Assembly: GCF_009696045.1 (NCBI RefSeq) | Contig: NZ_VUMT01000003.1 | Coordinates: 1 to 64,000, forward strand | DNA: 64,000 nt | Source of the DNA: Velocimicrobium porci | GTDB taxonomy: Bacteria; Bacillota; Clostridia; Lachnospirales; Lachnospiraceae | Direction: 5' to 3' | In this document: positions 1 through 8,064 of the stretch, piece after piece | How the letters are laid out: the number at the start of each line of letters is the position of its first letter | Numbering within the stretch: position 1 is the first letter of the stretch | Notes under the pieces: generated by a model | The model's database searches: none | What the model was told of the DNA's origin: nothing | What the model saw: only the letters and a program-made list of their open reading frames with translations | Position numbers and translations under genes: made by a program

Positions 1-28
1 GGAACCGTCAGACATGATAATTATTTAT

Positions 29-68
29 GATAACATCTGATGAAGGAAGAACACCTTCTTCTGTTATC
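29..68. other. Nested inverted repeat before the Crp/Fnr gene
   Basis: Outer arms GATAACA (29-35) and TGTTATC (62-68) enclose inner arms GAAGG (42-46) and CCTTC (54-58). No T-run follows, so it is not a clear intrinsic terminator. It may be the end hairpin of a gene left of the window or part of the control region of the regulator gene at 138. Confidence 0.4.
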
Positions 69-93
69 TGATTTATAGAAACTTGTTAATTAA

Positions 94-111
94 GTAGTCT
101 TAATTGACTAC
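94..111. promoter_or_regulatory. Palindromic operator-like site
   Basis: Perfect 6-bp arms GTAGTC and GACTAC flank a TTAATT centre, 27 bp before the start codon of the Crp/Fnr gene. Dimeric Crp/Fnr proteins bind such dyads, so an autoregulatory site is plausible. It does not match the classical Fnr or Crp consensus. Confidence 0.4.
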
Positions 112-137
112 ATCATTATTATACTAGGAGGTCTACT

Positions 138-800
138 ATGACAGAACAAGAAATCTCATCGGTCTTTGCAAAGTCAACTTTGTTTTATGATTACCCGATT
201 GATTTTAACGCTTTATCAATAAAAAAATTCCAGCCTGGGCAAATGATTCGTGATTATGAAAAAGGTTATGCATCGGTAGGTATCATCGCATCTGGAAGCA
301 TTGATGTATACTCTGTCACATTAGATGGGCGAGAAATTAAACTTAATACATTAAGGACCGGTGAGTGTTTTGGTATCTCAAATCTTTTACTTCCAAATGA
401 ACTTGAAACCGTTCTATGTTGCCGCACTGCTGCAAAACTGATTTTTATCTCAAAAAATGCGTTAATAGATACAATGAAAGAAAATCTGTCATTTGCCCTT
501 CGCTACGCCACGCACTGTAACCAAAAAATACAATTTTTGATTCAAAGAATTGAACTACTCACAATGCAATCCTGCCGTGGAAAATTGATTGAATATCTAT
601 TAACCCAAAAAGATGAAAATAATATTGTAATGCTAGATGGAACAAGAGAAGATTTAGCCAGACATCTTGGAATCAGCAGGGCAACCTTGTTTCGGGAGTT
701 TGCACTTTTAACCCATCATGGATTATTAAAACAGGCTCGCAATATAATTACGATTCCTGATACATCTAAACTTGAAAATTTTTTGTATCAGGCAATATAA
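138..800 (+). CDS. Crp/Fnr family transcriptional regulator
   Basis: The 220-aa protein has a cyclic-nucleotide-binding-type beta-barrel (about residues 20-120, including GYASVGIIASGSIDVYS and a RTGECFGISN turn), a long dimerisation helix, and a C-terminal winged HTH (about 145-205) with the recognition stretch REDLARHLGISRATLFREF. No Fnr-type N-terminal cysteine cluster is visible, so the ligand is unknown. AGGAGG lies just before ATG 138. It lies directly upstream of an ABC importer on the same strand and probably controls it. This is inferred from adjacency and from inverted repeats ahead of both genes. Confidence 0.85.
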   Translation: MTEQEISSVFAKSTLFYDYPIDFNALSIKKFQPGQMIRDYEKGYASVGIIASGSIDVYSVTLDGREIKLNTLRTGECFGISNLLLPNELETVLCCRTAAKLIFISKNALIDTMKENLSFALRYATHCNQKIQFLIQRIELLTMQSCRGKLIEYLLTQKDENNIVMLDGTREDLARHLGISRATLFREFALLTHHGLLKQARNIITIPDTSKLENFLYQAI

Positions 801-844
801 TATGGTATGATGAAACTATCATTGAAAATAGTACAAAAGGATAA

Positions 845-865
845 TAGGTTGCCTTTATTAACCTA
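845..865. promoter_or_regulatory. Inverted repeat upstream of ABC importer
   Basis: TAGGTT (845-850) and AACCTA (860-865) form a dyad 28 bp before the substrate-binding protein gene. It could be an operator for the neighbouring Crp/Fnr protein or a small mRNA hairpin. No T-run follows. Confidence 0.3.
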
Positions 866-892
866 AATATATACAAGGGAAAGAGTGTTTAT

Positions 893-1951
893 ATGAAAAA
901 ATTTATATCAATGCAATTAGTTATTATTTTATTATTATCCATACTTGTCGGCTGTTCTGGTCAAAACAATACCGATAATGCCACTAATACAGCAAAACAG
1001 CCGAAAGAAATAGTAAATGAATCCACTGACACAGATACAGATACAAAAACTAATGTTTCTGTTACGGCATTAAAAGGACCTACTGCTATGGGAATGGTAA
1101 AATTCATGGATGATGCCGATTCCGATAAATCCATGAATTATAATTATAACTTTTCCATTGCGGCTTCCGTCGATGAAGTAACTCCTGCATTAATCCAGGG
1201 AAAAACAGATATAGCTGCTGTTCCTGCTAATTTAGCCTCTGTTTTATATAATAATACAAAAGGAAATATGGAAGTATTGGCAGTCAATACACTGGGAGTT
1301 CTTTATATTGTAGAAAATGGAAACTCCATTCAATCTGTAAAAGACTTAACGGGCAAAACAATCTATGCCAGTGGAAAAGGCGCAACACCCGAATATGCCT
1401 TAAATTATATTTTATCAAACAATGGAGTTGATCCAAAAAAAGATGTTACAATTGAATGGAAAAATGAACATACCGAATGCTTAGCTGCACTTACAGATTC
1501 AAAAAATTCAATTGCCATGCTTCCTCAACCATTTGTGACAACAGCTCAGGCCAAAATCAGTACATTAAATGTTTCATTAGATCTTACAAAAGAATGGAAT
1601 AAATTACAGAAAGATGGCAAGAATGCCTCGGCATTGATTACAGGGGTTGTCGTTGCCAAAAAAGACTTTATAGAAAAAAATCCGGAAATTATTTCTGATT
1701 TTCTAAAGCAATATGAAAAGTCCATATCATATGTAAATAAAAATATAGAAGAAGGCGCCGAATTAATTGGCAAATACAATATTGTCGATTCTGCTGTTGC
1801 AAAAAAAGCAATTCCTTCTTGTAATATAACTTATATGAGTGGGACAGAGATGAAAGAAAAGCTTTCTGGTTACCTAAAAACTTTATTTGAACAAAATCCT
1901 GCATCTATAGGAGGTGCCCTTCCAAAAGATGATTTCTACTACGAACAATAA
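893..1951 (+). CDS. ABC transporter substrate-binding lipoprotein (NitT/TauT type)
   Basis: The 352-aa product starts with a lipoprotein signal (hydrophobic stretch then LSILVGC, lipobox Cys about residue 21) and a Ser/Thr/Asn-rich linker. It then has a periplasmic-binding fold of the NMT1/ThiY-like type: GKTDIAAVPANLASVLYN, KDLTGKTIYASGKG and SIAMLPQPFVTTA are typical of this family. It should capture a small ligand outside the membrane and deliver it to the permease encoded next. The ligand cannot be read from sequence; nitrate, sulfonate, pyrimidine precursor or metal-related ligands all use this fold. Its 3' end overlaps the permease gene, which indicates an operon. Confidence 0.85.
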   Translation: MKKFISMQLVIILLLSILVGCSGQNNTDNATNTAKQPKEIVNESTDTDTDTKTNVSVTALKGPTAMGMVKFMDDADSDKSMNYNYNFSIAASVDEVTPALIQGKTDIAAVPANLASVLYNNTKGNMEVLAVNTLGVLYIVENGNSIQSVKDLTGKTIYASGKGATPEYALNYILSNNGVDPKKDVTIEWKNEHTECLAALTDSKNSIAMLPQPFVTTAQAKISTLNVSLDLTKEWNKLQKDGKNASALITGVVVAKKDFIEKNPEIISDFLKQYEKSISYVNKNIEEGAELIGKYNIVDSAVAKKAIPSCNITYMSGTEMKEKLSGYLKTLFEQNPASIGGALPKDDFYYEQ

Positions 1952-2720
1952 TCAATCGAACCAACATTTAAATATCCCATTTCAAATAAAACCATGGGCT
2001 GTTTTTCTTTGGCTTGCAATCTGGCAGATTGCAAGTCAATGGATAGGAGAACCGATTCTTTTAGTTTCTCCCATTATGGTAATAAAACGATTGTTTGAGC
2101 TTATTTTAACCAGCTCTTTTTGGTATTCCATTTTATTTTCACTTTCACGGATTGCAACGGGATTTTTTTGTGGTGTTCTCACTGGTTCTCTATTGGCAGT
2201 ACTATCTTACCGCTACAAATATATTTTAGAATTATTAACACCACTTATCCTGATAACAAAAACAATTCCTGTTGCCTCTTTTATTATATTGGTTTTAATC
2301 TGGGTTTCTTCAAAAAACCTTTCTATCTTAATTTCTTTTATCATGGTTCTACCTATAATATATACAAATGTATTTAGTGGAATTGCTTCAACAGACAAAG
2401 AACTTTTAGAAATGGCACAGGTATTTTCTCTGTCTTCTTGGAAAAAAATACGATATATCTATCTTTCGCAGATTCTTCCATTTTTTCAAAGTGCCTGCAG
2501 CTTAAGTCTTGGCTTATGCTGGAAAGCTGGAATTGCTGCAGAAGTAATTGGAATTCCTGCAGACTCAATCGGCGAAAAACTATATAATGCAAAAATTTAT
2601 ATTGATACTGCCGATTTATTTGCATGGACCATCGTAATTATTATTATAAGCATCTTTTTTGAAAAACTGATTTCAACATTATTAAATCTTCTTGTAGAAC
2701 GTTTAGAAAGGATATCTTAA
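1929..2720 (+). CDS. ABC transporter permease (NitT/TauT type)
   Basis: About 263 aa with some six hydrophobic helices. The BPD_transp_1 EAA-loop region reads ELLEMAQVFSLSSWKKIRYIYLSQILPFF, followed by GLCWKAGIAAEVIG, which is typical of SsuC/TauC-like permeases. ATG 1929 is chosen because AGGAGGTG (1909-1916) precedes it. An in-frame GTG at 1914 lies inside that RBS and is unlikely. The gene overlaps the end of the binding-protein gene by 23 nt and is followed after 2 nt by the ATPase gene, so the three are probably co-translated. Confidence 0.85.
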   Translation: MISTTNNNQSNQHLNIPFQIKPWAVFLWLAIWQIASQWIGEPILLVSPIMVIKRLFELILTSSFWYSILFSLSRIATGFFCGVLTGSLLAVLSYRYKYILELLTPLILITKTIPVASFIILVLIWVSSKNLSILISFIMVLPIIYTNVFSGIASTDKELLEMAQVFSLSSWKKIRYIYLSQILPFFQSACSLSLGLCWKAGIAAEVIGIPADSIGEKLYNAKIYIDTADLFAWTIVIIIISIFFEKLISTLLNLLVERLERIS

Positions 2721-2722
2721 AT

Positions 2723-3301
2723 ATGGAACGCTCCCTTTATATTGAACATCTTTATAAATCTTATCATAATCAGCCTGTCTTAACTGATTTATGCTGTCAA
2801 ATTCCGCAAGGAAAAGTAACTGCAATTACGGCTCCTTCCGGTTCTGGTAAAACAACTTTAATTCGAATCCTTCTAGGACTGGAAGAACCCGATTATGGCG
2901 TTCTAAATGGATTCAAAAACTTAAAGAAAAGTGCTGTTTTTCAAGAAGACCGTTTATGCGAAAATCTAACTGCATTAGCAAATATTCGTCTCACCAGTAT
3001 TTCACAAAATAAATCTTACCTCATATCAGCAATGGAACAAATCGGTCTGTATGACTGTTGGCAAAAGCCTGTGCATGAATTATCCGGTGGTATGAAACGT
3101 CGGATTGCAATTCTACGTGCTTTACTTGCCGACTACGACTTGCTAATTCTTGACGAACCTTTTAAGGGATTAGACCCTGCTACAAAAGAAATCGTAATAA
3201 AGGATACAAAGAAAAGAAGTATGGGAAAAACAATCCTATTTGTAACTCACGATGAACTGGAACTTTCACTTATGAATCCATCTCAAATACTTACTTTATA
3301 A
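2723..3301 (+). CDS. ABC transporter ATP-binding protein
   Basis: The 192-aa ATPase has all core motifs: Walker A APSGSGKTT (about residue 36), Q-loop in SAVFQED, signature LSGGMKRR, Walker B LLILDEP, and H-loop in VTHDELEL. It is shorter than the 240-260 aa usual in NitT/TauT systems because the C-terminal extension is absent. It energises the permease encoded 2 nt upstream. No terminator is evident before the convergent LysR gene. Confidence 0.88.
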   Translation: MERSLYIEHLYKSYHNQPVLTDLCCQIPQGKVTAITAPSGSGKTTLIRILLGLEEPDYGVLNGFKNLKKSAVFQEDRLCENLTALANIRLTSISQNKSYLISAMEQIGLYDCWQKPVHELSGGMKRRIAILRALLADYDLLILDEPFKGLDPATKEIVIKDTKKRSMGKTILFVTHDELELSLMNPSQILTL

Positions 3302-3355
3302 GCCCCTCATGGATTTTAATATCGTTCAATTGCATTTTTTCAGCGAGTCAAATCT

Positions 3356-4231
3356 TTAAGTAAAGTTCTTACAAATCTCTGCAAATCGTTGCATAGTCGA
3401 ATTAAAATATTTATTTTCATAATAAATCATTTTAATAATACGTTTTATATTAATACCCTCTACCGATATAACATGGAACTGTTCTTCTTTCAGTTCCTTT
3501 TTTATTAACATTCGTGATAAGATTGCAAGTCCCTCACCATTTAAAACAGCCTGTTTGATTGCCTCCGTATTACTGCAAACCCACGTACATTTCATTTTAA
3601 TTTGATTTTCTAATAAATATTGTTCAAATTGGTTACGCTCCGCACTTCCATTTTCCCTTGAAACAAATGACTGACCTTCTAATTCTTCTATTTGAATACT
3701 AGCCCGGTTAAAAAACGGATGTGCTTTTCCCGCAACCAGCACCAACTCATCTTCCATAATTTCCTTTTGCACAAGTCTGCTATTTTTCACAATTCCTTCT
3801 ACAATCGCAATATCAAGCTCATTGTTTTCAATCATTTTTTCGATTACTGCTGTATTGTTTACAGTTACTTGAATCTCAGCCTCTTTTTGTTGAAATTTTA
3901 ATTGTTTTAAAAGCTTTGGAAGCAATACCGTTCCGACAGATACACTTCCACCAATTCGAATTATTTCCTTTTTCGCCTCACAAAAGGCATTTTCTTCAAA
4001 TTGTTCAAAAGATTCTACTACATGTCTTGCGTAAGACAATAAATTTTTCCCATTTTCTGTTATATAAATTCTCTGAGCCAGTCTTTCAAAAAGTTGTACT
4101 CCATAATAGTCTTCCATTTCCCGGATTGCCTGACTTACTGAGGGCTGAGAAATATGAAGCTGTTCTGCAGCAGATCTCATTTTTCCCATTTCTGCAACTG
4201 TTACAAATATTTTTAAATGTCGAATTGTCAT
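3356..4231 (-). CDS. LysR family transcriptional regulator
   Basis: The 291-aa protein has an N-terminal winged HTH (residues 1-60; LKIFVTVAEMGKMRSAAEQLHISQPSVSQAIREME) and a C-terminal effector domain with a periplasmic-binding fold (about 88-290). It is divergent from the chromate-transporter pair starting at 4423, the usual arrangement for a LysR regulator and its target. The co-inducer is unknown. AAGGGAAA precedes ATG 4231. Confidence 0.9.
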   Translation of the reverse strand: MTIRHLKIFVTVAEMGKMRSAAEQLHISQPSVSQAIREMEDYYGVQLFERLAQRIYITENGKNLLSYARHVVESFEQFEENAFCEAKKEIIRIGGSVSVGTVLLPKLLKQLKFQQKEAEIQVTVNNTAVIEKMIENNELDIAIVEGIVKNSRLVQKEIMEDELVLVAGKAHPFFNRASIQIEELEGQSFVSRENGSAERNQFEQYLLENQIKMKCTWVCSNTEAIKQAVLNGEGLAILSRMLIKKELKEEQFHVISVEGINIKRIIKMIYYENKYFNSTMQRFAEICKNFT

Positions 4232-4244
4232 TTTCCCTTATATG

Positions 4245-4266
4245 ATGTATTTACACGAAAATACAT
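4245..4266. promoter_or_regulatory. LysR-type T-N11-A dyad
   Basis: ATGTAT and ATACAT arms (4245-4250, 4261-4266) with an AT-rich centre lie 14 bp upstream of the LysR start, in the divergent region shared with the chromate-transporter genes. The shape fits a LysR binding site (T-N11-A core). Its closeness to the lysR start suggests autoregulation. Confidence 0.4.
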
Positions 4267-4422
4267 TCATAATCTCCTTTCTCATTAGATTATAATTATT
4301 ACCTATCAACTTTATAAGGTTAATATATTTTACATATAACTATAATTATTCTACAATAAAAAGTATGTCAATGGCAAAAACTAAAATATTAGAAAACTAA
4401 AACGAAGGAGTGATTTAAACGT

Positions 4423-5013
4423 ATGAAAAAAAACGTAGACAAAAAAATATTATGGAAACTATTCCAATCCATGTTTGTATTAAGTGCTTGTACATTCGGC
4501 GGAGGATTTGTTATCGTATCTCTTATGAAAAAGAAATTTGTAGAAGAACTAAAATGGATAGAAGAAGACGAAATGCTTGACATTACTGCAATTACCCAAT
4601 CTTCCCCAGGACCGCTTCCCGTTAATGCTTCTGTCATAATCGGTTATCGTATGGGCGGTATCATAGGCGCTCTCACAGCAATCTTAGGAACTATTATTCC
4701 TCCTATGGTTATCATCTCTGTGATTTGTTTATTCTATACACAATTCCGCACAAATACTTATATTGCAATTGCTCTTCAAGTAATGCGTGCCGGTGTTGCA
4801 GCTGTTATATTAGATGTTGTCTATAATTTAGCAACAAACGTGTGTAAAACAAGACGTGCTTTATATATTGGAATGATGATTGTTTCATTTATTGCTACCT
4901 ATTTCTTTGGAATTAGTGCAATGATAATAATCTTAGTATGTCTGGGTATTGGAATTACAGATTTATTAATTCACTTAAACAAGCAAAATAAAAAAGGAGT
5001 GACAATCAAATGA
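4423..5013 (+). CDS. Chromate transporter family protein (first half)
   Basis: The 196-aa membrane protein belongs to the short-chain CHR family: TFGGGFVIVSLM near the N-terminus and ITQSSPGPLPVNASVIIGYRMGG, the family signature with the PGP turn. Full-length ChrA contains two such domains; here they are encoded separately and overlap by 4 nt with the next gene. It is presumably one subunit of a heterodimeric anion transporter. The substrate is uncertain: chromate is the family name, but gut anaerobes rarely meet it. GAAGGAGTG precedes ATG 4423. Confidence 0.85.
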   Translation: MKKNVDKKILWKLFQSMFVLSACTFGGGFVIVSLMKKKFVEELKWIEEDEMLDITAITQSSPGPLPVNASVIIGYRMGGIIGALTAILGTIIPPMVIISVICLFYTQFRTNTYIAIALQVMRAGVAAVILDVVYNLATNVCKTRRALYIGMMIVSFIATYFFGISAMIIILVCLGIGITDLLIHLNKQNKKGVTIK

Positions 5014-5582
5014 CAATTTTAAAATTATTTTTTAGCTTTTTACAAGTAGGCTTATTCAGTGTAGGCGGCGGTTACGCTGCAATCCCTTTAATTCAAGACC
5101 AAATTGTAAATGTTCATCAGATGATGACAATAGAAGAATTTACTGATTTAATTACAATTGCCGAAATGACCCCCGGACCAATTTCTATTAATTCATCTAC
5201 ATTTGTAGGTACAAGATTAAGTGGAGTAATCGGTGCCATTATTTGTACGCTCGGCGTTATTATTCCATCTTTTATAATCTGTCTGACCCTTGCTCATTTT
5301 TATTACAAATATCGTAGTTTCTCCGGAGTCCAAATTGTCCTCTCTGCACTCCGCCCTGCTGTCGTTGCCTTAATTGGTTCCGCTGGTATTTCAATCCTTA
5401 TGTTGGCATTATTTCAAACAGATTTTCATAATTTACAATTTTCTAATTTTAAGATAATTGAATTTGTACTATTTGTAGGGTGCTTTTTCTTACTTAGAAA
5501 ATTCAAAGCAAATGCAATTACAATTATTTTAGGGAGTGGCGTTGTTGGTACTTGTATTTACTTAATAGCCGGTATGATTTAA
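5010..5582 (+). CDS. Chromate transporter family protein (second half)
   Basis: A 190-aa paralog of the preceding gene: SVGGGYAAIPLIQDQ and IAEMTPGPISINSSTFVGTRLSG repeat the CHR signature. Its start overlaps the previous stop (ATGA), so translation is coupled. The two half-size proteins most likely assemble as a pair with opposite membrane orientation, as inferred for other split ChrA proteins. The LysR gene encoded divergently is the obvious candidate regulator. Confidence 0.85.
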   Translation: MTILKLFFSFLQVGLFSVGGGYAAIPLIQDQIVNVHQMMTIEEFTDLITIAEMTPGPISINSSTFVGTRLSGVIGAIICTLGVIIPSFIICLTLAHFYYKYRSFSGVQIVLSALRPAVVALIGSAGISILMLALFQTDFHNLQFSNFKIIEFVLFVGCFFLLRKFKANAITIILGSGVVGTCIYLIAGMI

Positions 5583-5689
5583 AAAGAATATTTAGAAAGC
5601 TTTATTCTATTTGCGTGAATGAATTTAAAAAACTAGAAAAAATGTTTTTCGAGCAGACTGAAAGTTTAAAAATATCACTAATAAAGAAA

Positions 5690-5740
5690 AATAACTGCCC
5701 AAAACGTCCGTCACGATAGGCGCAGTTATTTTTTTATTTT
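5690..5740 (+). terminator. Intrinsic terminator after the chromate-transporter pair
   Basis: AATAACTGC (5690-5698) pairs with GCAGTTATT (5722-5730) and is followed by a T-run to 5740. A-richness on the other side makes it potentially bidirectional. Confidence 0.7.
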
Positions 5741-5745
5741 CGTTA

Positions 5746-5859
5746 TCATGATGTTATCTCACCTTGCAAATCTTCTTTTAAATAGTTTTCATATGTCTCC
5801 ATAAACTTTTTTATTGCTTTCCCACTTGCCTGAGGTGGTTGTTTGTCCTCTTTATCCAT
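5746..5859 (-). CDS. Small ORF, 37 aa, unknown
   Basis: It encodes a charged peptide beginning MDKEDKQPPQASGKAIKKFM and ending LQGEITS. AAGGAAG lies 6 nt before the ATG at 5859. No homolog is recognised. It lies in the original downstream region of tuf, next to a decayed reading frame, and may itself be a leftover of a larger gene. Evidence for expression is limited to the ribosome binding site and a clean short frame. Confidence 0.35.
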   Translation of the reverse strand: MDKEDKQPPQASGKAIKKFMETYENYLKEDLQGEITS

Positions 5860-5920
5860 AATTCTTCCTTTGTATATTATATATTTTTATAAGTTAACTC
5901 TAGATTTTATTTCAATCTTT

Positions 5921-6088
5921 TTACATATTCGTAAATTCTCTTAAGCATTCCGTCTCTATCTTCTCCATATAATGCTGCACATTCTTTCCGTCAACCTTTG
6001 TCGACCATTTAATATTCTGTAACTTCTTTGCAATACCCTCAACCAGCAGACAGGCACAAGCATCATCTTCTAAAATCTGCCCTTACAT
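5921..6088 (-). pseudogene. Decayed reading frame with stop at codon 2
   Basis: AAAGGAGGA (6101-6109) is correctly spaced before an ATG at 6086-6088, but the next codon is TAA. The same frame then stays open for 52 codons, reading ILEDDACACLLVEGIAKKLQ and onward to a TAA at 5921-5923. A good RBS, start and open frame with an immediate stop suggest a gene inactivated by mutation or shortened by an upstream indel. The family is not recognised. Confidence 0.4.
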
Positions 6089-6133
6089 TTTTAGGAACTT
6101 TCCTCCTTTAGCGACGTACACCGCAAAGCGCAC

Positions 6134-6165
6134 AAAAAAAGGACACTCCATTCAAGGAATGTCCT
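6134..6165 (-). terminator. Original tuf terminator, displaced
   Basis: On the minus strand GGACATTCC pairs with GGAGTGTCC around a short loop (6141-6165), followed by seven T (6134-6140). It sits about 30 nt after the displaced tuf stop codon at 6197. It shares the CTCCATT...GGAA core with the terminator now serving tuf at 15314-15344. Confidence 0.75.
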
Positions 6166-6196
6166 TTATTTTATGCGTTTAAACCAATTCTATTAA

Positions 6197-6250
6197 TTAC
6201 TCAATAATTGTAGCAACACGACCTGATCCTACAGTACGTCCACCTTCACG
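6197..6250 (-). pseudogene. tuf: Displaced 3' end of tuf (element boundary)
   Basis: These 54 bp encode the last 17 residues and stop of EF-Tu ([17 protein letters not shown]), identical in protein to the end of the intact tuf at 15369-15422 but differing at 8 of 54 nucleotides. Only this tail is present. Homology stops abruptly at 6250, where element sequence begins. It is best read as the original chromosomal tuf tail, cut off by integration and still followed by its own terminator. Confidence 0.85.
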
Positions 6251-6353
6251 TTTTCTATGGAATGTATTTCAAAGAAAGATATGTTGATTTTATGCAGTTT
6301 TGAACCCTTTTCACTACTATTATTTCTGTAAAAAATAAGTCTTTTCAGTTTTT

Positions 6354-6375
6354 TAACGTCATTATAGGGTCACAA
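6354..6375. promoter_or_regulatory. Left arm-type integrase site (candidate)
   Basis: This 22-bp block, TAACGTCA-N2-ATAG-N-GTCACAA, recurs at 15266-15287 in the same orientation with 19 of 22 bases identical. The two copies sit just inside the two ends of the element, as expected for arm-type sites bound by the N-terminal domain of a tyrosine integrase. Confidence 0.6.
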
Positions 6376-6377
6376 AT

Positions 6378-7430
6378 CTACTTCTGACAATTCAATAACT
6401 CTGCCACTTTCTTTTGTTCACTTGGGTACAAATGTCCGTATGTATTTAGCGTTATTTTTATATCCCTGTGTCCTAAACGTTCCTTAATAATCAATGGCTG
6501 TACTCCTTGATGTATCAAATAAGCAACGTGCGAATGTCTTAAATCGTGTACACGAATTTTCTTCACTCCTGCCTTTTCAATGTTTCTTTTCATTTTATGC
6601 TGTACTGCTTCTAAAACCATAGGAAACAATCTTTGATTATCTTTACACTCGTAAATTCTACTGACATAATCCTTTATTTCATTTTTCAGAAATTCTGGAA
6701 TATCAACCGTTCTTATAGACTGTTCCGTTTTAGGTGTGGTAATTACATCTTCACCATTCATTCGATAATAGGTTTTTGATATATGAATTTGGTTATTTTG
6801 AAAATCAATATCACTCTTTGTTAATGCAAGAAGCTCTCCAACTCTACAACCAGTCCAAAACAAGATTTCAAATAATGTATAATATCTATCATCATGGTCT
6901 ATTGTAGCAATAAATTTATCATATTCATCTTTTGTCCAAAAATCTAGTCTGTTAGCATCTGATTTTCCCATTTTCTTAATCTTTTTACATGGATTACTTT
7001 TCAAGCCGTAAATATTATAGGCATGAGTAAACAATGCTGTCATTTGATTTTGTATCATTCGCAAATATGTTTCAGAGTAGTTCTTTTCCCTTATAACATT
7101 TTGCCATTGGATAATATCAGACGGTGTTATCTCATTCATTTTTCTTTCTCCAAAATATGGGATAATATGAACATTCATCATATATTCTTTATTTCTAATA
7201 CTACGTTCTTTTAACTCTCCTTTTTTATCATTGAAATAGATTTTCACAAAGGAAGCTACTGTCATTGTCATTTCAGCCTTTACAGACGCTTTAAATTCAT
7301 TTTCCCATTCGATAGCGGCTTTCTTTGTTTGAAAACCTCTTTTTGTGGTATGTTTCTTTTGACCATCCCATGTTTCATAATAAAATTTACAATACCATGT
7401 GTTTCTTTCCTTATCTTTATATGCTGGCAT
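6378..7430 (-). CDS. int: Site-specific tyrosine integrase
   Basis: A 350-aa phage/ICE-type integrase. The N-terminal AP2-like arm-binding domain (about 1-55) reads YKDKERNTWYCKFYYETWDG. The core-binding SAM-like domain spans about 60-150. The catalytic domain has Arg in TGCRVGELLAL, Lys in TPKTEQSIRTVDIP, HDLRHSH (His-x-x-Arg), LGHRDI and the nucleophile Tyr in NTYGHLYP. All catalytic residues are present, so it is probably active. ATG 7430 is chosen because GGAGG lies 7 nt upstream. It sits next to the left boundary and should catalyse integration into and excision from tuf. Confidence 0.93.
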   Translation of the reverse strand: MPAYKDKERNTWYCKFYYETWDGQKKHTTKRGFQTKKAAIEWENEFKASVKAEMTMTVASFVKIYFNDKKGELKERSIRNKEYMMNVHIIPYFGERKMNEITPSDIIQWQNVIREKNYSETYLRMIQNQMTALFTHAYNIYGLKSNPCKKIKKMGKSDANRLDFWTKDEYDKFIATIDHDDRYYTLFEILFWTGCRVGELLALTKSDIDFQNNQIHISKTYYRMNGEDVITTPKTEQSIRTVDIPEFLKNEIKDYVSRIYECKDNQRLFPMVLEAVQHKMKRNIEKAGVKKIRVHDLRHSHVAYLIHQGVQPLIIKERLGHRDIKITLNTYGHLYPSEQKKVAELLNCQK

Positions 7431-7463
7431 AATCATTACCTCCATTTCTAAAAAGAGAGTGCA

Positions 7464-7673
7464 TTATGCACCCTCCACCAACTGTGTTTCATTTAATCCG
7501 TACCACTTTTTATTAAAATAGGCTTTTGGTACTTTTCCTTGCAAAGTAATAAATCCAGACGCATTTAATTCGTCATTGAGATTTCGGATAATCTCATATG
7601 CTTTTGCTTTTGATACATCCAACATTTCGGCTATATCTTTTGCAGAATAGTAAATTTTTTGAATTTCATTCAT
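7464..7673 (-). CDS. Excisionase-like HTH protein
   Basis: A 69-aa protein with a winged-HTH of the MerR/excisionase kind: YYSAKDIAEMLDVSKAKAYEIIRNLN, followed by a basic/aromatic tail. Small HTH genes directly upstream of integrases usually encode directionality factors, and this one is co-directional with int with about 33 nt between. It may alternatively regulate element gene expression. No catalytic function is expected. Confidence 0.65.
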   Translation of the reverse strand: MNEIQKIYYSAKDIAEMLDVSKAKAYEIIRNLNDELNASGFITLQGKVPKAYFNKKWYGLNETQLVEGA

Positions 7674-7850
7674 GATGTTTTACTCCTTTCATAAATTTAC
7701 TGTAGAAGGAATACTCTCTGTATGTTATAATTTTCTAACAGGAATATTCCTTATATTTCTAGGGTTAAGGGTTTACTTTGGTCGGTGGCTCTTAACCTTT
7801 TGTTTTGCACCAATAGCCAATCATACTACCACTTCCTTTCATATCTGCTT

Positions 7851-8054
7851 TTATTTATCAATACACTTGCTTTTAAAATAGTGCTGACAAACTTTCTTAT
7901 TAACAGCTATTTCCCCTGTCAACGTGCAATTTGCAATATTATCTACCACCCTCGCATATTTGCATTTCTTACAACTACAAAATCTTGATTTTCTTGTCCT
8001 CTTTTTCTTTACATAAATAATTGTTCCTGTATTTATTCCAGTTGAACCTTTCAT
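7851..8054 (-). CDS. Small Cys-rich protein, unknown
   Basis: The 67-aa product has a basic middle (KKKRTRKSR) followed by CSCKKCKYA, then single cysteines spaced through NCTLTGE and KVCQHYFKSKC, giving a probable zinc site. AGGAGTGATGAT precedes the ATG. It lies 10 nt after the Rep-like gene on the same strand. Small zinc proteins of this kind are common in Bacillota mobile elements; no function can be assigned. Confidence 0.55.
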   Translation of the reverse strand: MKGSTGINTGTIIYVKKKRTRKSRFCSCKKCKYARVVDNIANCTLTGEIAVNKKVCQHYFKSKCIDK

Positions 8055-8064
8055 ATCATCACTC

